Shown: positions 52,101 to 62,518 of the stretch, piece by piece
Layout of the letters: each line of letters opens with the position of its first letter
Position numbering within the stretch: the stretch's first letter is position 1
Source of the DNA: Anabas testudineus
Lineage: Eukaryota; Chordata; Actinopteri; Anabantiformes; Anabantidae
Direction: 5' to 3'
Assembly (NCBI RefSeq): GCF_900324465.2
Contig: NC_046629.1
Span: forward strand, 9,417,578 to 9,481,577
DNA: 64,000 bases
Made by a program: the position numbers and the translations under genes
The notes under the pieces: model-generated
What the model saw: the letters and a program-made list of their open reading frames with translations, nothing else
Told to the model about the DNA's origin: nothing
The model's database searches: none

Positions 52101-53764
52101 CCCATTTTTTATTTCATGCAGATAACATCACATACCACACAAGTGTGTATTTGTGTGGCAGCTGTCACTGGGGTGCCACAGATGTGTGAAGCCAAAGATG
52201 TAAATATTAAAATCTAAACTAAAATGCTTGATTTGATTGGCAGGTTCCTATTTCGCAGTGGTAACCAGGAACACCCAGGGGACAAGATTGAGAACACCAC
52301 AGTGGAAATACTGCCTGCTCGGGTAGGGGAAACACCCCCCCAATCTCCCCCCACCGCCCATCCCCTCTCTCTCTCTCTCTCACACACACGCGCACGCACA
52401 CAGTCTGTCACCCTTCTGTGGTGTGATGTGCAAACGCTTCTGATTAGATTACACTGAGTGGTTGCTCTTAGGGACATATCGCATTGATTATTGACAGGAG
52501 TGTGAGCATGACAGAATTGTTTGCACTGCCAGCAGCAATACATTTCTGACACTGTGATCCACACTTCCAGTCTAGGCACATTAGCTAGCTATCTAATCAA
52601 GGGCTGCTCAAATGATCAATAACGTTGCCTTACATTTCATTTCTACCTTCCATCTTCTCCTGTGTTCATATGTTAGGAAACTGGACTGCAGACCAAAGAG
52701 AAGTACAAACGAACAGAGGACCGTTTTTACAGAATCGGTAAGTGGATTTCTCCTACTTGTAGTACTCCTACACTGCAATATCATGATTAGATTAAACACT
52801 CATGCTGATGGTGCCTAGAGTTACAGGCAGCATACAAAAGTGTGTGAAATGTCCTCAGTCACAGTTGTTTTCTGCTTTATACATTCACTTTCTCCTCCTT
52901 ATTCTATTTAATCTCATTTCCCTAATAAATATGACTTGCGGTACTTCATATGTGCTTGTGTGTGTTTGAACACAGGTCATTTTCAGAAGGGTGTGGCAGA
53001 AGGGGCTGTAGATCCTTCCTTTAATCCTGTCATCGCTCTTCGGCTTTCCGTTCTCAAAGACTCTGCTGTGTGGGCCATCATCAGTGAAGTAAGCCAGTCA
53101 CACAAGGCACCTCACAGCCTATGTTCACATTACAGGCATCCATGTTTGCACGCAAGGGCCAGTTTATTTGATATGTGATCTGGATCCATACCAAAATAAC
53201 AACAATAATGTCATTTGTGCAACAGTCAATGGCATACTGTAGGATACCTTTCTTATATGTCCAGGATTCTTCATTGTAGAGGTTTGGCAGGTAATAAAGA
53301 TGGTGACAGTGAGAAGAAGAAAACGACAAAAGGCAGAAGCAATAGGTGCCTCTATGTTAACACCTTTTTAGTTTAACGGAGGTGTGAGGTGCTGACACTG
53401 AATGATGATTACAGACAATATGCACAATATGTTTAAATACATTCAGTCTGACCGTTCTGACTGCTGCTGCATAGCTAGAGACTGAGGAGTTCAGGGTTAT
53501 ACATACAGTATATGCAAGTGGTCAAAATCTGATGAGGCAAAAAATGATTTAGTGTGTTTACACATAAATAATCTGATGAGTCAAGGCAATAAAGAGTCCT
53601 ATTGAAGCTCCTTGAGTATGTAATGTGAACACAGCCATAATCTCTTGTTCTTTTACATTAAGTATTGCACTTGTTCTAGATGCATCCTGACTCCTTGTTG
53701 TAACCCACTAACATGTGATGCTCTGCTCTTCCTACAGATACATATAAAGAGGATAACAGGGTGA
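31018..53764 (+). CDS. MGAT4A: Alpha-1,3-mannosyl-glycoprotein 4-beta-N-acetylglucosaminyltransferase A (GnT-IVa)
   Basis: Golgi type II membrane enzyme (GT54) that adds the beta-1,4 GlcNAc branch to the alpha-1,3 mannose arm of N-glycans. Sixteen coding exons are read: 31018-31111, 40517-40684, 41487-41627, 46152-46285, 46388-46434, 46576-46689, 49039-49114, 49768-49882, 50426-50556, 50644-50751, 50847-50921, 51060-51178, 52244-52322, 52677-52737, 52976-53088, 53738-53764. They join in frame to 533 residues; human has 535. The N-terminus [18 protein letters not shown] is cytosol plus signal anchor. A coiled stem follows ([22 protein letters not shown]). The catalytic domain has VMGIPTVKR and the metal-binding LEDD motif near residue 260. 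After [18 protein letters not shown] comes the C-terminal lectin-like domain ([17 protein letters not shown]). The first coding intron spans 9.4 kb and holds most repeats of the window. Confidence 0.98.
34131..34165. repeat. (AAT)n microsatellite
   Basis: Uninterrupted AAT units directly before the TTTATTTATAGAGCACTTTTC block; probably part of, or seeded by, the adjacent interspersed repeat. Confidence 0.95.
34166..34490 (+). mobile_element. Teleost interspersed repeat, class not assigned
   Basis: Starts with TTTATTTATAGAGCACTTTTC, continues with a CAAGACAGACAAGAAACA-like stretch, then GAGGAAAAACTCCCC, GAAGAAACCTCCAGCAGAAC, CAGGCTC and the block CATCTGCCTCGACCGGTTGG. These blocks recur at high copy in many fish genomes, as far as I remember. 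No coding capacity is left. Whether it derives from a LINE, SINE or DNA element is not decided here; boundaries are approximate. Confidence 0.6.
35185..35962 (+). mobile_element. Tc1-like DNA transposon, internally deleted
   Basis: The transposase start lies at 35287 ([15 protein letters not shown]). The N-terminal DNA-binding part runs to about 35425 and then joins abruptly to the catalytic core, losing roughly half the gene. The core shows [20 protein letters not shown], then FQDDNARIY with the second catalytic Asp, and [13 protein letters not shown] with the third acidic position. The 3' end CAGTGTA matches a Tc1 terminus next to a TA dinucleotide; the 5' terminal repeat was not found. Reading-frame breaks (an in-frame stop soon after the start, another after ARIY) and the deletion make it inactive. 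Confidence 0.88.
36542..36582. repeat. Short perfect inverted repeat
   Basis: CTCACCCTTAT at 36542-36552 and ATAAGGGTGAG at 36572-36582 are exact reverse complements separated by 19 bases. It could form a small hairpin; no RNA gene features were seen. Confidence 0.6.
37547..37575. repeat. (TA)n-rich simple repeat
   Basis: Short TATATA run in MGAT4A intron 1. Confidence 0.85.
40685..46151 (+). other. MGAT4A: MGAT4A introns 2 and 3 (exon 3 at 41487-41627 between them); no nested gene seen
   Basis: Intron 2 (40685-41486) is plain AT-rich sequence. Intron 3 (41628-46151) holds longer open frames at 41920-42396 and 44590-44955 on the plus strand, but neither has family resemblance, and their compositions (T-rich, then C/T-rich) explain the open reading. 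Nothing else is supported. Confidence 0.6.
46690..49038 (+). other. MGAT4A: MGAT4A intron 6, contains one MITE
   Basis: Apart from the foldback element at 47007-47204, this 2.3-kb intron shows no gene or RNA that I can support. Confidence 0.65.
47007..47204. mobile_element. Foldback MITE of Tc1/mariner type
   Basis: The left end CAGTGGCAAAGAAAAGTATG and the right end mirror each other as imperfect terminal inverted repeats. A second inner pair, 47040-47061 with 47141-47162, is exactly inverted. TA dinucleotides flank both ends (47007-47008, 47203-47204) as the expected target duplication. The total of about 198 bases has no coding capacity. It resembles ends of a Tc1 family known from zebrafish and other fish. 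Confidence 0.9.
49124..49162. repeat. (AAAT)n microsatellite
   Basis: About ten AAAT units beginning nine bases after the donor of the MGAT4A exon ending at 49114. Confidence 0.97.
52366..52401. repeat. (CT)n-(CA)n compound simple repeat
   Basis: CT run followed by CACACACGCGCACGCACACA, about 45 bases after the donor at 52323 of MGAT4A. Confidence 0.9.
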
Positions 53765-56180
53765 TTGTTCTGGAAGGAGCACATAAATCATGGCCCCTGA
53801 GGGACAAAATCTCCTAGACTGCTAACGCGGGGCCTCTGGAACCTAGCAGCCAGCAGTAAAATAGTGAAATGGTTAGAGCCCACTAGAGTTGCTGATCTGA
53901 GCTTGTCTGAGGAACGCCACCTCTGTCCCCAGCTGTTCTTAACGTACCTTGTTGTTTTGCTTCTCATTGATCGAATTCTCCCTTTCTTCTTTCATTTCTC
54001 CCTCACTCTTGTGCTCTTAAGTAATCTGTGAGAATGTGAATACTACTGTTTAAAGGACAACAGCAGAGTGTGAGAAGACATCTGTTCCCAGCTGTGGCTC
54101 TCAAAGTGACTATACTGTTCAGCAGCTTCGAACACAATCAGAAAATGCCTAGATGATCAAGACAAATCATCCGATCTGGGGAGAAGCAGTCACACTGGCC
54201 ACTGGTGTAGATGCTGCCAAATCTTTCTGTTAATTGATGCTGCCACCTTTGGGCAAGCTGGGGCATTGCACTGTCTCTAGCGCCTTAGCAAGGCCCATGA
54301 TGATCAAGACTGTTGTCATGGCCAGTTGCTCTTTGTTCTCAGCAGAGATAACGGAGCTCTCAACACCAGCCACTACTGCTTTCCTTACTCCTTGAGTATT
54401 GTAAGCCACACTCGAATATTCCACTTGTCCTGAAAAATTAACTCAGGATGAGCCAAATGTTCTAAGATCCTGCCAGTAGCCAGTCATTAACCATTTTGAT
54501 TATAGGCCCAATTCTGTGGTAATAACCCCAGTCCATCAAGATGATGCATACCATGACACCATATCTATCTCACCTCCTGTCAGACAGGCTGTGTATGACC
54601 TCAGTGTCCATTTATAGTAAACCAATCAGACATTGCCTTTGCGTCATTTTCCTGAAGGAATATATTGTTATATTCATATATTATTACAGCTATGACGATC
54701 TATGAAGGTGACTTAATTTATTTGAAATAAATCTTTTATTTGTACAAGAGGTAAAATATATTTTTATTCTATCAAGAGATGTTTATGGTAGTTCAGAGTC
54801 TGTTTTATTTGTGTACTGTTTTGTTTTTTTTTTGTTTTGTTTTTTTTAATGCTATTGTGTTTTATTTTTACGGCTTCTTGTGAAACTTCTGTCTGAAAGC
54901 AGCAAGTAGCTCGGTTAAATTTGTTCTAGCTTCTGTTGACCTCAAATTAAATGTTAGAAGTAGAGCAAATAATTTTAACTGCTTAAAAACTAAGTGGTAG
55001 AGGAGATGTGAATATATTCTTCTAAAGTAGCTGTGGGTTATGAGTTGAAAATGTGCCTTATACTTAGGCCATTTGACATTGTCTCAACAACATTATTCCA
55101 ATCTGATCCCTCTCTCTTTTGTCTACACTTTGCTGGATATAGTAATACTGTATTTTGTAAATAACACGTGCAGTCGAATTAGTGATTGGATGTCAAGCTC
55201 AGTGTCGCTGTTATTTGTACCAGACACGTGATCTGAAACAGGGTGATTTGCACTGCTTTTTCACTTTTATTTTTACCATCACACCCTTTGCCATTGTACT
55301 TAAATTTTCCATTATTCCACAATAGGTGTTCATTTCACTTCTCCATATTCACTTTGAAATTATTTTTGTCCAATCACATATCTTTTTGTTTGATTGGACA
55401 AAATATTAAAACTACTGAGCACTGCAGGGTGCACTTTTATAATACTATTTGGTGGAGGATGTGTAGTACTGATACCCACTGATTGTAAATCAAAAAAAAA
55501 AAAAAAAAACACAGCATCAAGTATTTTTCTTTCTCTCTCACTGTCTGATGCCTCACTTAATAGTTTATTGAAATTCACTTGATATGCTTTGTGTTTGTGT
55601 GTGGCCAATGTTCTGAGTGAACATGAAGTGAAACTTGGTTTCATTATTGTATCTGGGAGTTGTTTATTCAAGGGGTTAGTGCAGTGCCTTTAAGTGGAAC
55701 AGACATGAAAGTGACTTTCTTTAATTTATTTTTTGCTAGAGGAGGCTACTCCCGCCCCCTGATCATCGTATATTCTACGAGTTGTGCTCAAGAAAACAGA
55801 AGTGATACAACTTCTGCATTTAAAGCAGTTTCTCTTAATTTTTGGGAGATGTTGGGAGAAGAGGAGACCCTACTTAAGGGTGGAACATGTTTTGAAAGGG
55901 TAGACACATTCAGTACTGTTAAATGGCCCCTTGTCCAGCATACACATAGAAACTGAATGCATGGAATAGCATGATCAGTCATGTGATCCCAGAGTTCCCC
56001 ATACTGTATTAGTGGAGAATGGACAGGAGACAAAAAACGAAAGTAACTATTCTCTCGCTCGACAATCCCACCACCATCTGTTCATGTGCCTTCATCATGT
56101 TCATGTACATGTGTGCCTGCCTCTGATGATTTTGACATAATTTTTCATGGACTTTTTAATAAATGATAAAAAAAAAAAAA
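53765..56180 (+). other. MGAT4A: MGAT4A 3' UTR with poly(A) signal
   Basis: About 2.4 kb of AT-rich sequence without coding support follows the stop. AATAAA at 56158-56163, directly before an A-rich run, is the last good signal before the COA5 promoter. Length is inferred; earlier signals could be used. Confidence 0.65.
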
Positions 56181-56385
56181 GTTAGAAATCATGGCCATTT
56201 TTGCGTTGTGATTTTGTTCTACTTGCATTACTCATACCATCTGCATCACCAGATTTGATTTCTGAACAGTGCTAAAACAAACGGGGTGGAAAAAACTAAA
56301 GCCGCTGCAAATATAATTAGAGAAATTTAGCTGACATAGCCTCAGAAGCGACAATACATCAGCATTACCTTCAAAGACGCGAAGA

Positions 56386-56464
56386 ACTACAAACCTTCCC
56401 AGCATGCACCTGTTCTGCCAGGAACTTCCGTTTTCCCTTCATGCCTTGTCAGAAACATGGTGGC
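56386..56464 (+). promoter_or_regulatory. COA5 promoter elements: ZNF143/Staf-like, ETS and YY1-like sites
   Basis: ACTACAAA at 56386-56393 and TTCCCAGCATGC ending at 56407 form the two halves of a ZNF143 (Staf) site with altered spacing. GGAACTTCCG at 56421-56430 is ETS/GABP-like, and ACATGGTGGC at 56455-56464 is YY1-like. Such TATA-less combinations are typical for housekeeping mitochondrial genes. Motifs are seen; binding is inferred. Confidence 0.55.
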
Positions 56465-56565
56465 TCCCAGCTTTCATAACATTGACAACGAATAGAAAAT
56501 AGTCAGTTTCTGATCTAGTCAGCTTATAAATGAGGGGATATCTGTGTTAAAGTGGACTCGACAAG

Positions 56566-58404
56566 ATGCCGAAATATTACGAGGATAAAGAGGAGGATAA
56601 CCGAGCCTGCGCAGGAATCAAAGAAGACTTTAAGGCATGTCTCCTTCAGCACGACTGTGTTGTAAAGGTAAGTACTAAACGTCCTCTGGTCATCATATCT
56701 AAACTACCTGCTGCACTTCTTACAGTTTTCAATAACAGATTACTACATTTAAAAAGCACAGTTTATCTCTATGATTTCTCTTAACATGTGCACCTTTTGT
56801 GAGTCCATTTAAATTGACCAATTTTCCATTTTGTTCCCAACAATTTTAACTTAATAGTCCGTAATGACAGTATAAGTTTTAAGCAAATTAAAAATTTTAA
56901 TCTATTATTTACAAACGTAGCCACACCTTTATGTCAGTACGATGTCCTATAAAGGTAACATTAAATGCCAGCGTTGTAACCAGCTAGCCAGCAATTTGCG
57001 AGCTAACCGCTAGCAAATTACACTCAGATGGTTTTATCTTATCTGATCCATTGAAGGCAATATCCACTCACAATAATCCATCAGACAACCCAGTTCGTAT
57101 AATCGTTTTTTGGACATCTCCACCAATTGTGGTGAAAAAGATGACTAGCTCTTTTAGCCGACTAGCAAGCTAAAGTCATGCATGTAGCATCATAACTGTA
57201 CTTTGCCTTTGTAGGACAGAGAGAATCCATCAGACCTCCCTGTGTTTGGTTTAGTTTTCTTTCCCACATGTCTAACTAGTCCTGCCACTGAGAAGCCCCA
57301 CTAACCAAAGCAGGATTAATATTAGCTAGATGATGAACAGTGCTAGACAAAGTGATAACAACAGTCTCCTCAGAGTCCTGGTGGTTTCAGATGTATTTCA
57401 TATGAGGATATTCTTGGCTTGCCTTTTAAAATTGTACTTTAACATTTTATCTAGGAAAATAGGAAATGGTTTCATAATGAACTAGTGAAAAGCAAGTTTA
57501 GTTCTACTTTTGATCTCTACAGCTTTTCATATACAGCAAATATTTGTATTTGATCAATTCTAAAAGCAATTCATCCTTAAACATGGAAATAGATGGATTT
57601 CATATTACTTGCCTGCTGAAGCTTGCTCAAATGGGATTGTTGGGTTTTCTATATCATTTTTTGTATAATTATTCTCTGTAAAGTCTTAAACCTTGCACTG
57701 TAAAGTGCCTTGAGATAACTTCTGTTGTCAATTGGCAATATACAAATAAAACTGAATTGAATTGAATTGAATTGAATTGAATTGCTGGTTTCAGTACTAT
57801 ATAGTCCTACTTTATTAGTTCCTGCTCTTTAAAATTACTTTTACAGTGTTCTTTGAATAGAAAACGTAAATTTTTCCATTGGAAACTTCAACTGTTAAAG
57901 CCTGCATAGCTGTACACATCACTATACTTTAGTCTTTTACTCCTGAAAAAACTGCAGGTTACATTTCTTATGTAGAGCACAGTGAGTCGAAAAGCACATT
58001 TCACTCATAAAAAGGACCCACAGAACTGTAACTGGTTTCTTAACTTATCAGGAGGGGAAGTTGCCCAGTGAGTGTTTGAAGAGAGGCCACTGCAAAGCCC
58101 TGCAGACATCATTCTTTGAGTGCAAGCGGTCAATGGTAAGTCCGAAAAAATTAAATTGGATTGATGCAAGACTGGACTGTTGGACAGTGTTTTTATAGAC
58201 TGATGTATAAAACATTTGGGAAGTGGAAGAGTGTTTATCTTCCTCTTTCCTGAACCTAAACCATCAGAAACACAGAGAGAATTTTATTGAGAGTTCAAGT
58301 TACATAAAGTTCATGTTTTAAAATATGCTAAAAACTGATCAGTGCCTGTCGTCTATTCACAGCTTGACGCAAGGTCAAGATTCAGAGGAAGGAAAGCATA
58401 TTGA
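56566..58404 (+). CDS. COA5: Cytochrome c oxidase assembly factor 5
   Basis: Mitochondrial intermembrane-space protein (Pet191 family) needed for early complex IV assembly. Three exons are read: 56566-56667, 58052-58135, 58363-58404, giving 75 residues; human has 74. The twin CX9C pairs are intact: C15/C25 and C48/C58, with additional Cys at 31 and 42. Both ends are very conserved (MPKYYEDK; RFRGRKAY). There is no targeting peptide, as expected for proteins imported by the MIA40 disulfide relay. The 3' UTR ends after AATAAA at 58690-58695. It is convergent with the nucleoside hydrolase gene. Confidence 0.97.
56668..58051 (+). other. COA5: COA5 intron 1
   Basis: Contains clusters of GCTAGC/GCTAAC-like palindromes at 56981-57017 and 57144-57175 and a retroelement tail at about 57640-57784. 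No gene was seen inside. Confidence 0.6.
57640..57784 (+). mobile_element. 3' tail of a non-LTR retroelement (LINE or SINE) with (ATTGA)n
   Basis: The block TAAAGTGCCTTGAGATAACT, then a GGCAATATACAAATAAAACTG-like segment, ends in about six ATTGA units. This tail occurs very frequently in fish genomes. Only the last hundred or so bases remain. The clade (L2-, RTE- or Rex-like) is not decided. Confidence 0.65.
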
Positions 58405-58892
58405 GGAACCAACTGAAAGCTGATGTTGCCATTTGGTTCTGTGAATACTGGATGAGCAGCTGTAAATACTTAATGATTTACTTCAAAGGCTCCAGTGTAT
58501 GTGCTGTTCCAATACTTCATGTGAGGGACATTTGTCATGAAAGCATAGCAACGGACCAACAAAGATGAAAGAAGTGACATTCATTATCCAATTAGCATAA
58601 TGCTTCACTGAAAAAGGCTGGAGAAGCTTTAATTTTCACCAAGAATAACATGTTATTTTGGATGAATGCGTATGTGTTTTGCATTATGGAATAAAGAGGC
58701 TCTTCATCCAAACTGTGAGTGTCTTTGAAATATTTTTTATTGTGAACATACACAGTAGTAAATTGGAAAATTTGTCATCTCTGCTTTACAAGTTAAAAGT
58801 TTAGTCACTTTGCTTTGTTATATAGGGCATGCTGGTTTATGATTCATAATAAAAATGAGTTTAAAAACATTTTTTTAAAAGACATTTCTATT

Positions 58893-58917
58893 TAAAAAAA
58901 AAAAAAAAAAAAAAAAA
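58893..58917. repeat. Poly(A) tract
   Basis: Uninterrupted A run between COA5 and the nucleoside hydrolase; on the minus strand it is a T run in the hydrolase 3' UTR. Confidence 0.9.
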
Positions 58918-58958
58918 CATGTTAATATTGAGCTAAGCTCCACAGACAGTACATTCTG

Positions 58959-61274
58959 TTAGGCTAAAGCAGCCATCATCATCTGCTTAAACTTCTCCAA
59001 ATCCACCTTTTTAATGATGAAAGCCTTTTGAGTCTTGTTCAGGAAGCCCACAGTATCTACTACCATCATGCCTCTGGTGTATGCGCCCGACAGCTCTACG
59101 CTAACTGGCTGTTGTTCCTTTTCTATGACGAAGGAGTCGTCAACGGCAGCTGCCATGGCGTATGAGTCGCAGGAAATGAAACCCATGCCAGCTACTAACT
59201 CTTTCTGTAGACGCTCTGTCTTCGATGCTTCGATGCTGTGTTTGAAGACCCGTGCCATGAAGCGAGCTTTGTCTGTGTTCTGTGTCAGCCAGGTATCGCA
59301 GAACGACTGTCAATAAAATGTGACATGTCAACACAGGGAGGCTGCAATGTTCATCTGATGTCTTTGTTGTTACCTTATTAGTGACTTTACTAAGTAAATT
59401 GAGAAAAGCATGTATGTTGGAGAAAGCCTCACCCAGGGCAGCTTGCTGTGGCAGGTAAACTCCCAGCAGGCCAAGTATATGGGACACTGGTAGTCATTCA
59501 GTACAATGTAAGCAGCTTCTGGATCAGCAGAGAAATTGAACTCGCCACACACGGTGGTGTTTCCTCGAGCTGAAAAAAAAAAACACCACAGAAAACAACT
59601 GACTGCTTGTGCAGCATCTTGTTTTTGATGTTGTTGAAATAAGGCAACTGACAAAGCATTGGAGATATCAGGTTAGGAAAACTATTCTTCAAGTGTTTAC
59701 ATTAGTCATTGTACAATGAAAACCAGATCCTGACACTGTTATACGGACATTCAGTGTTGCCTCCCATGATGTAAACCCCTCGGAGTTTGCTCGGGAGAGA
59801 TGGATCCATCCTCACAGCTAGAGCGAGGTTGGTAAGCGGTGCTGTGGCAACCAGAGATACCTGAGAAATAAACACATATTTGAGAAATGTAGGAAGCATG
59901 AATGCACAAATGTGGGGCTCTGGCACATCTCTCACCTCTCCTGGGTTTTCATTGACAATCCTGATTATAGCTGACACAGCACTCTCCTTCTGAATTAGAT
60001 CCAACCCAGGAGCATGGGGGTCAGGGGCGTCTCCCAGCCCATCCTGCCCATGAAAATGTCCTGCATCAATGGTTTTCCCAAGGATTGGCTTGGCAGCACC
60101 TTTAAAAACTGGAATCTGGTGCATGCAAAGGGAACAAAAGGTGAACATATAAAATTCTAATATAAAATTCTGTATAGATACTACAAAAACAAATATTCTC
60201 AATATATAAATATATATTTCCAATTCAGTAGTATATTGTCAGATACTTGACTGTATTTCAGTTTTGCTAAATAAGATGTGTATCATGGTACAAGCCCTAA
60301 CTACAAGATGAAATGTGGTCGGGGTTGGGTTTCGTGAATGTGTTTAAAAACAGCAGAACTAATAGACCTGTATGTGGAAGCTCCTGAATCTGAATCCTCT
60401 CTCCTGTCAACTCAAGAAAAGATTCTTTAAAAGAACCAGTTAGGGGAAGTTATAAAACACTGAATATGCATTGAAGTAGTTAAATCCATTATTAGGAAAT
60501 GGAGGGAGTGTGGCACATAAAAAAAAACTGAGTGGCGATATAGGAAGGGCACAAGACACTTGTGACTCCTTTAAACGAATTACATGTTTCTGGGGCCAAG
60601 AATGTGCAAAAAACAAGTACTGTGAGTACGTGTGAGTGCAGGCAAAATGTCAAAGATTGGCCTGATGAATCAGTTGACCACTAATAATTACGGTAGCCTA
60701 AATAATTTAAGTAATATGTCCATAACTATGAGGCACTGGTAAGAGGAGATGAACATCCAGTGTCACCATTTGGAAAATCAGTAATCTGATTTATTTTAAA
60801 GTGTTTTCATGTAACTCAAACTTAACAACTAAAGCTAAGGAGCTCATTTCCTGGTTCAAGTCATGGGACTTCAAACTGCCAACTCATTGTTGGCAGTTTC
60901 ACAAACTGCATCCTCACATGTCACATGATAGCAGTAAATTCCAGCTTGTGTCAGCCCACATCCATTAATCCAGATAACTGAGCCAACACACTGATATTGA
61001 TGAATATTTGAATTACACATTAAGTAGCAGTAAGTCATGTGAGTATCACCGAATAACTGTGCCTGAAAGAAAATCACATCTGTGCTGCACGCACCTCTAG
61101 TTTATTGCAGACTTGCAGAACACGCAGTGCATTTTTACACACGTTCTCCACTGAGGTGTTTCCATGCACACAGGTGATGCCCAGGACCTCCACGTTGGGG
61201 GCCGCCAGCGCCAACATGATGGCCTGAGCATCGTCCACCCCGCAGTCCACATCCACCAGCAGCTTTTTACTCAT
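58959..61274 (-). CDS. Inosine-uridine preferring nucleoside hydrolase family protein
   Basis: Predicted N-ribohydrolase that splits nucleosides into base and ribose. Five minus-strand exons are read: 61095-61274, 59936-60115, 59749-59860, 59433-59569, 58959-59306. They join in frame to 318 residues, a normal size for the family. The N-terminal calcium and ribose motif DVDCGVDDAQA (D8, D10, D14, D15) is intact. CVHGN follows, then APLTNLALA, YIMGGN and GNTTVCGEFNFSADPEAA. Near the C-terminus is SCDSYAMAA: C249-D250 stand where protozoan enzymes have the His-Asp pair. The exon ending at 59749 uses an unusual donor (GTCCGT), so that junction is less certain. A leader exon ends at 61432 and its intron closes 8 bases before the ATG. 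Mammals lack this family; fish and amphibians keep it. A candidate poly(A) signal is at 58736-58741 (minus strand). Confidence 0.92.
60116..61094 (-). other. Nucleoside hydrolase intron 1 (coding), nothing else seen
   Basis: A 979-base intron between donor GTGCGT and acceptor CACCAG on the minus strand. No repeat or exon was recognised in it. Confidence 0.6.
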
Positions 61275-62374
61275 AGTGGAGCCTATGGAGCAACAACTTT
61301 AGTATAACAAGTGTTCACAAAAGTAATTGGTAGAAAATTAGAAAATCAGTATATAGCATTTCCCTGACAAGTACAGATAAATGTTTCCACGGGCACCAAA
61401 AACATTTTCTTATTTATTTAATCACGCTTACCGCTGTGTGAAACAGATAAAGTGTAGTGTTTCAGGAAAGTGCTGTTCTCCTCAGAGACTGGAAGCAACG
61501 GTGGTCTGCTGCAAACAACCTTTGAATAGCAACAAGTACATTTAGCAACTGAATGGGGAGTGGACTGAATGGGGGGGGGTTATGTAAGAAGACACAAAAG
61601 TTAATGATAAATCTGATTCTCTATCATCTGTGAGTTCATTTCACAACATTTGCTAGATGCACTTGCCACACTTTAATTTCTCCAAGCAGCCTGATAATAA
61701 AGTTTCTCCTAATCCTCCACTGTTCACAGCAGCAGTGCTGCATATACCTCTGTTAATTCAGAAGGAAACAGCTGGATCATGGTCATTTTTCCTCGATTGC
61801 ATAATGTAACATTCCTCAAAGCTGGAAAAAAACTGTTTCCGGCGGATTGAACTCTTCATCTGTGAAGGATCTGGTTCTATCTATCTGGATCTTCTGTTTT
61901 GAGCTTGTCAACCAGTTATAAGGTAAATCTAATCGGATCAGTGACTTCAATCTGATTCACTAAATAAATACTGTCCACAAAACATGACGCAAATATCTAC
62001 TAAAAGGTCTAAAAGCAAAATATATCAAAGAGGAGATTGATCTTCAACACTGTACCTGCGTTAAACAACAGAAAACCCATCCGTGTGAGTTCTCAATAGA
62101 TAATAATGGATCGTAATAATAATAATGTCGTCCACTCCCTTTATCTACACACACAAAACAAGCATGTCCAAGTCTTTGTGAACCTGAATCCACACACAGC
62201 TGTTCAGATCAGGAGGAAATGTGCGACCTCACCGCTCCACTTCAACAACAAGTCGATCCTGGAGCAGATCCCAGCCGGTGCACGGCGCACAGAGGCTGGA
62301 GAGGACGGCGAGGCGAAGAGCTCTCACTCTGTGGTCATTCCCGAGCACCACAGGTTGAATTAAGAAGTAGGTCA
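61275..62374 (-). other. 5' leader and upstream region of the nucleoside hydrolase
   Basis: A leader exon is read from 61432 upwards (donor CAGCG|GTAAGC on the minus strand); its other end is unknown. Further upstream is a GC-richer patch at 62210-62340. No other gene is supported; the open frame at 62106-62363 (+) has no family resemblance. Confidence 0.45.
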
Positions 62375-62518
62375 AGTGTCTGGATCAGGTGGATCTACCC
62401 GCTTCTCATGGACTGAACTCATCTAATCCAGGTGATCTGGAGTCTGCAGTGGGTGGGGCAGGGATAGCTGGAAAACAAGCAGGGCAGGGAGGCCTGGGGA
62501 CAGGGTGTGGGAACCACT
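62375..62518. mobile_element. MITE fragment, opposite end of the family seen near 27.3 kb
   Basis: Sequence runs from GGATCAGGTGGA through GGAAAACAAGCAGGGCAGGG to GTGTGGGAACCACTGG, which is the complementary arm of the abundant teleost foldback element. It is non-coding and degraded. Confidence 0.55.

Noticed and set aside
54230-54424. 64-codon minus-strand frame after the MGAT4A stop
   Set aside because: Within the MGAT4A 3' UTR, no splice sites and no family match.
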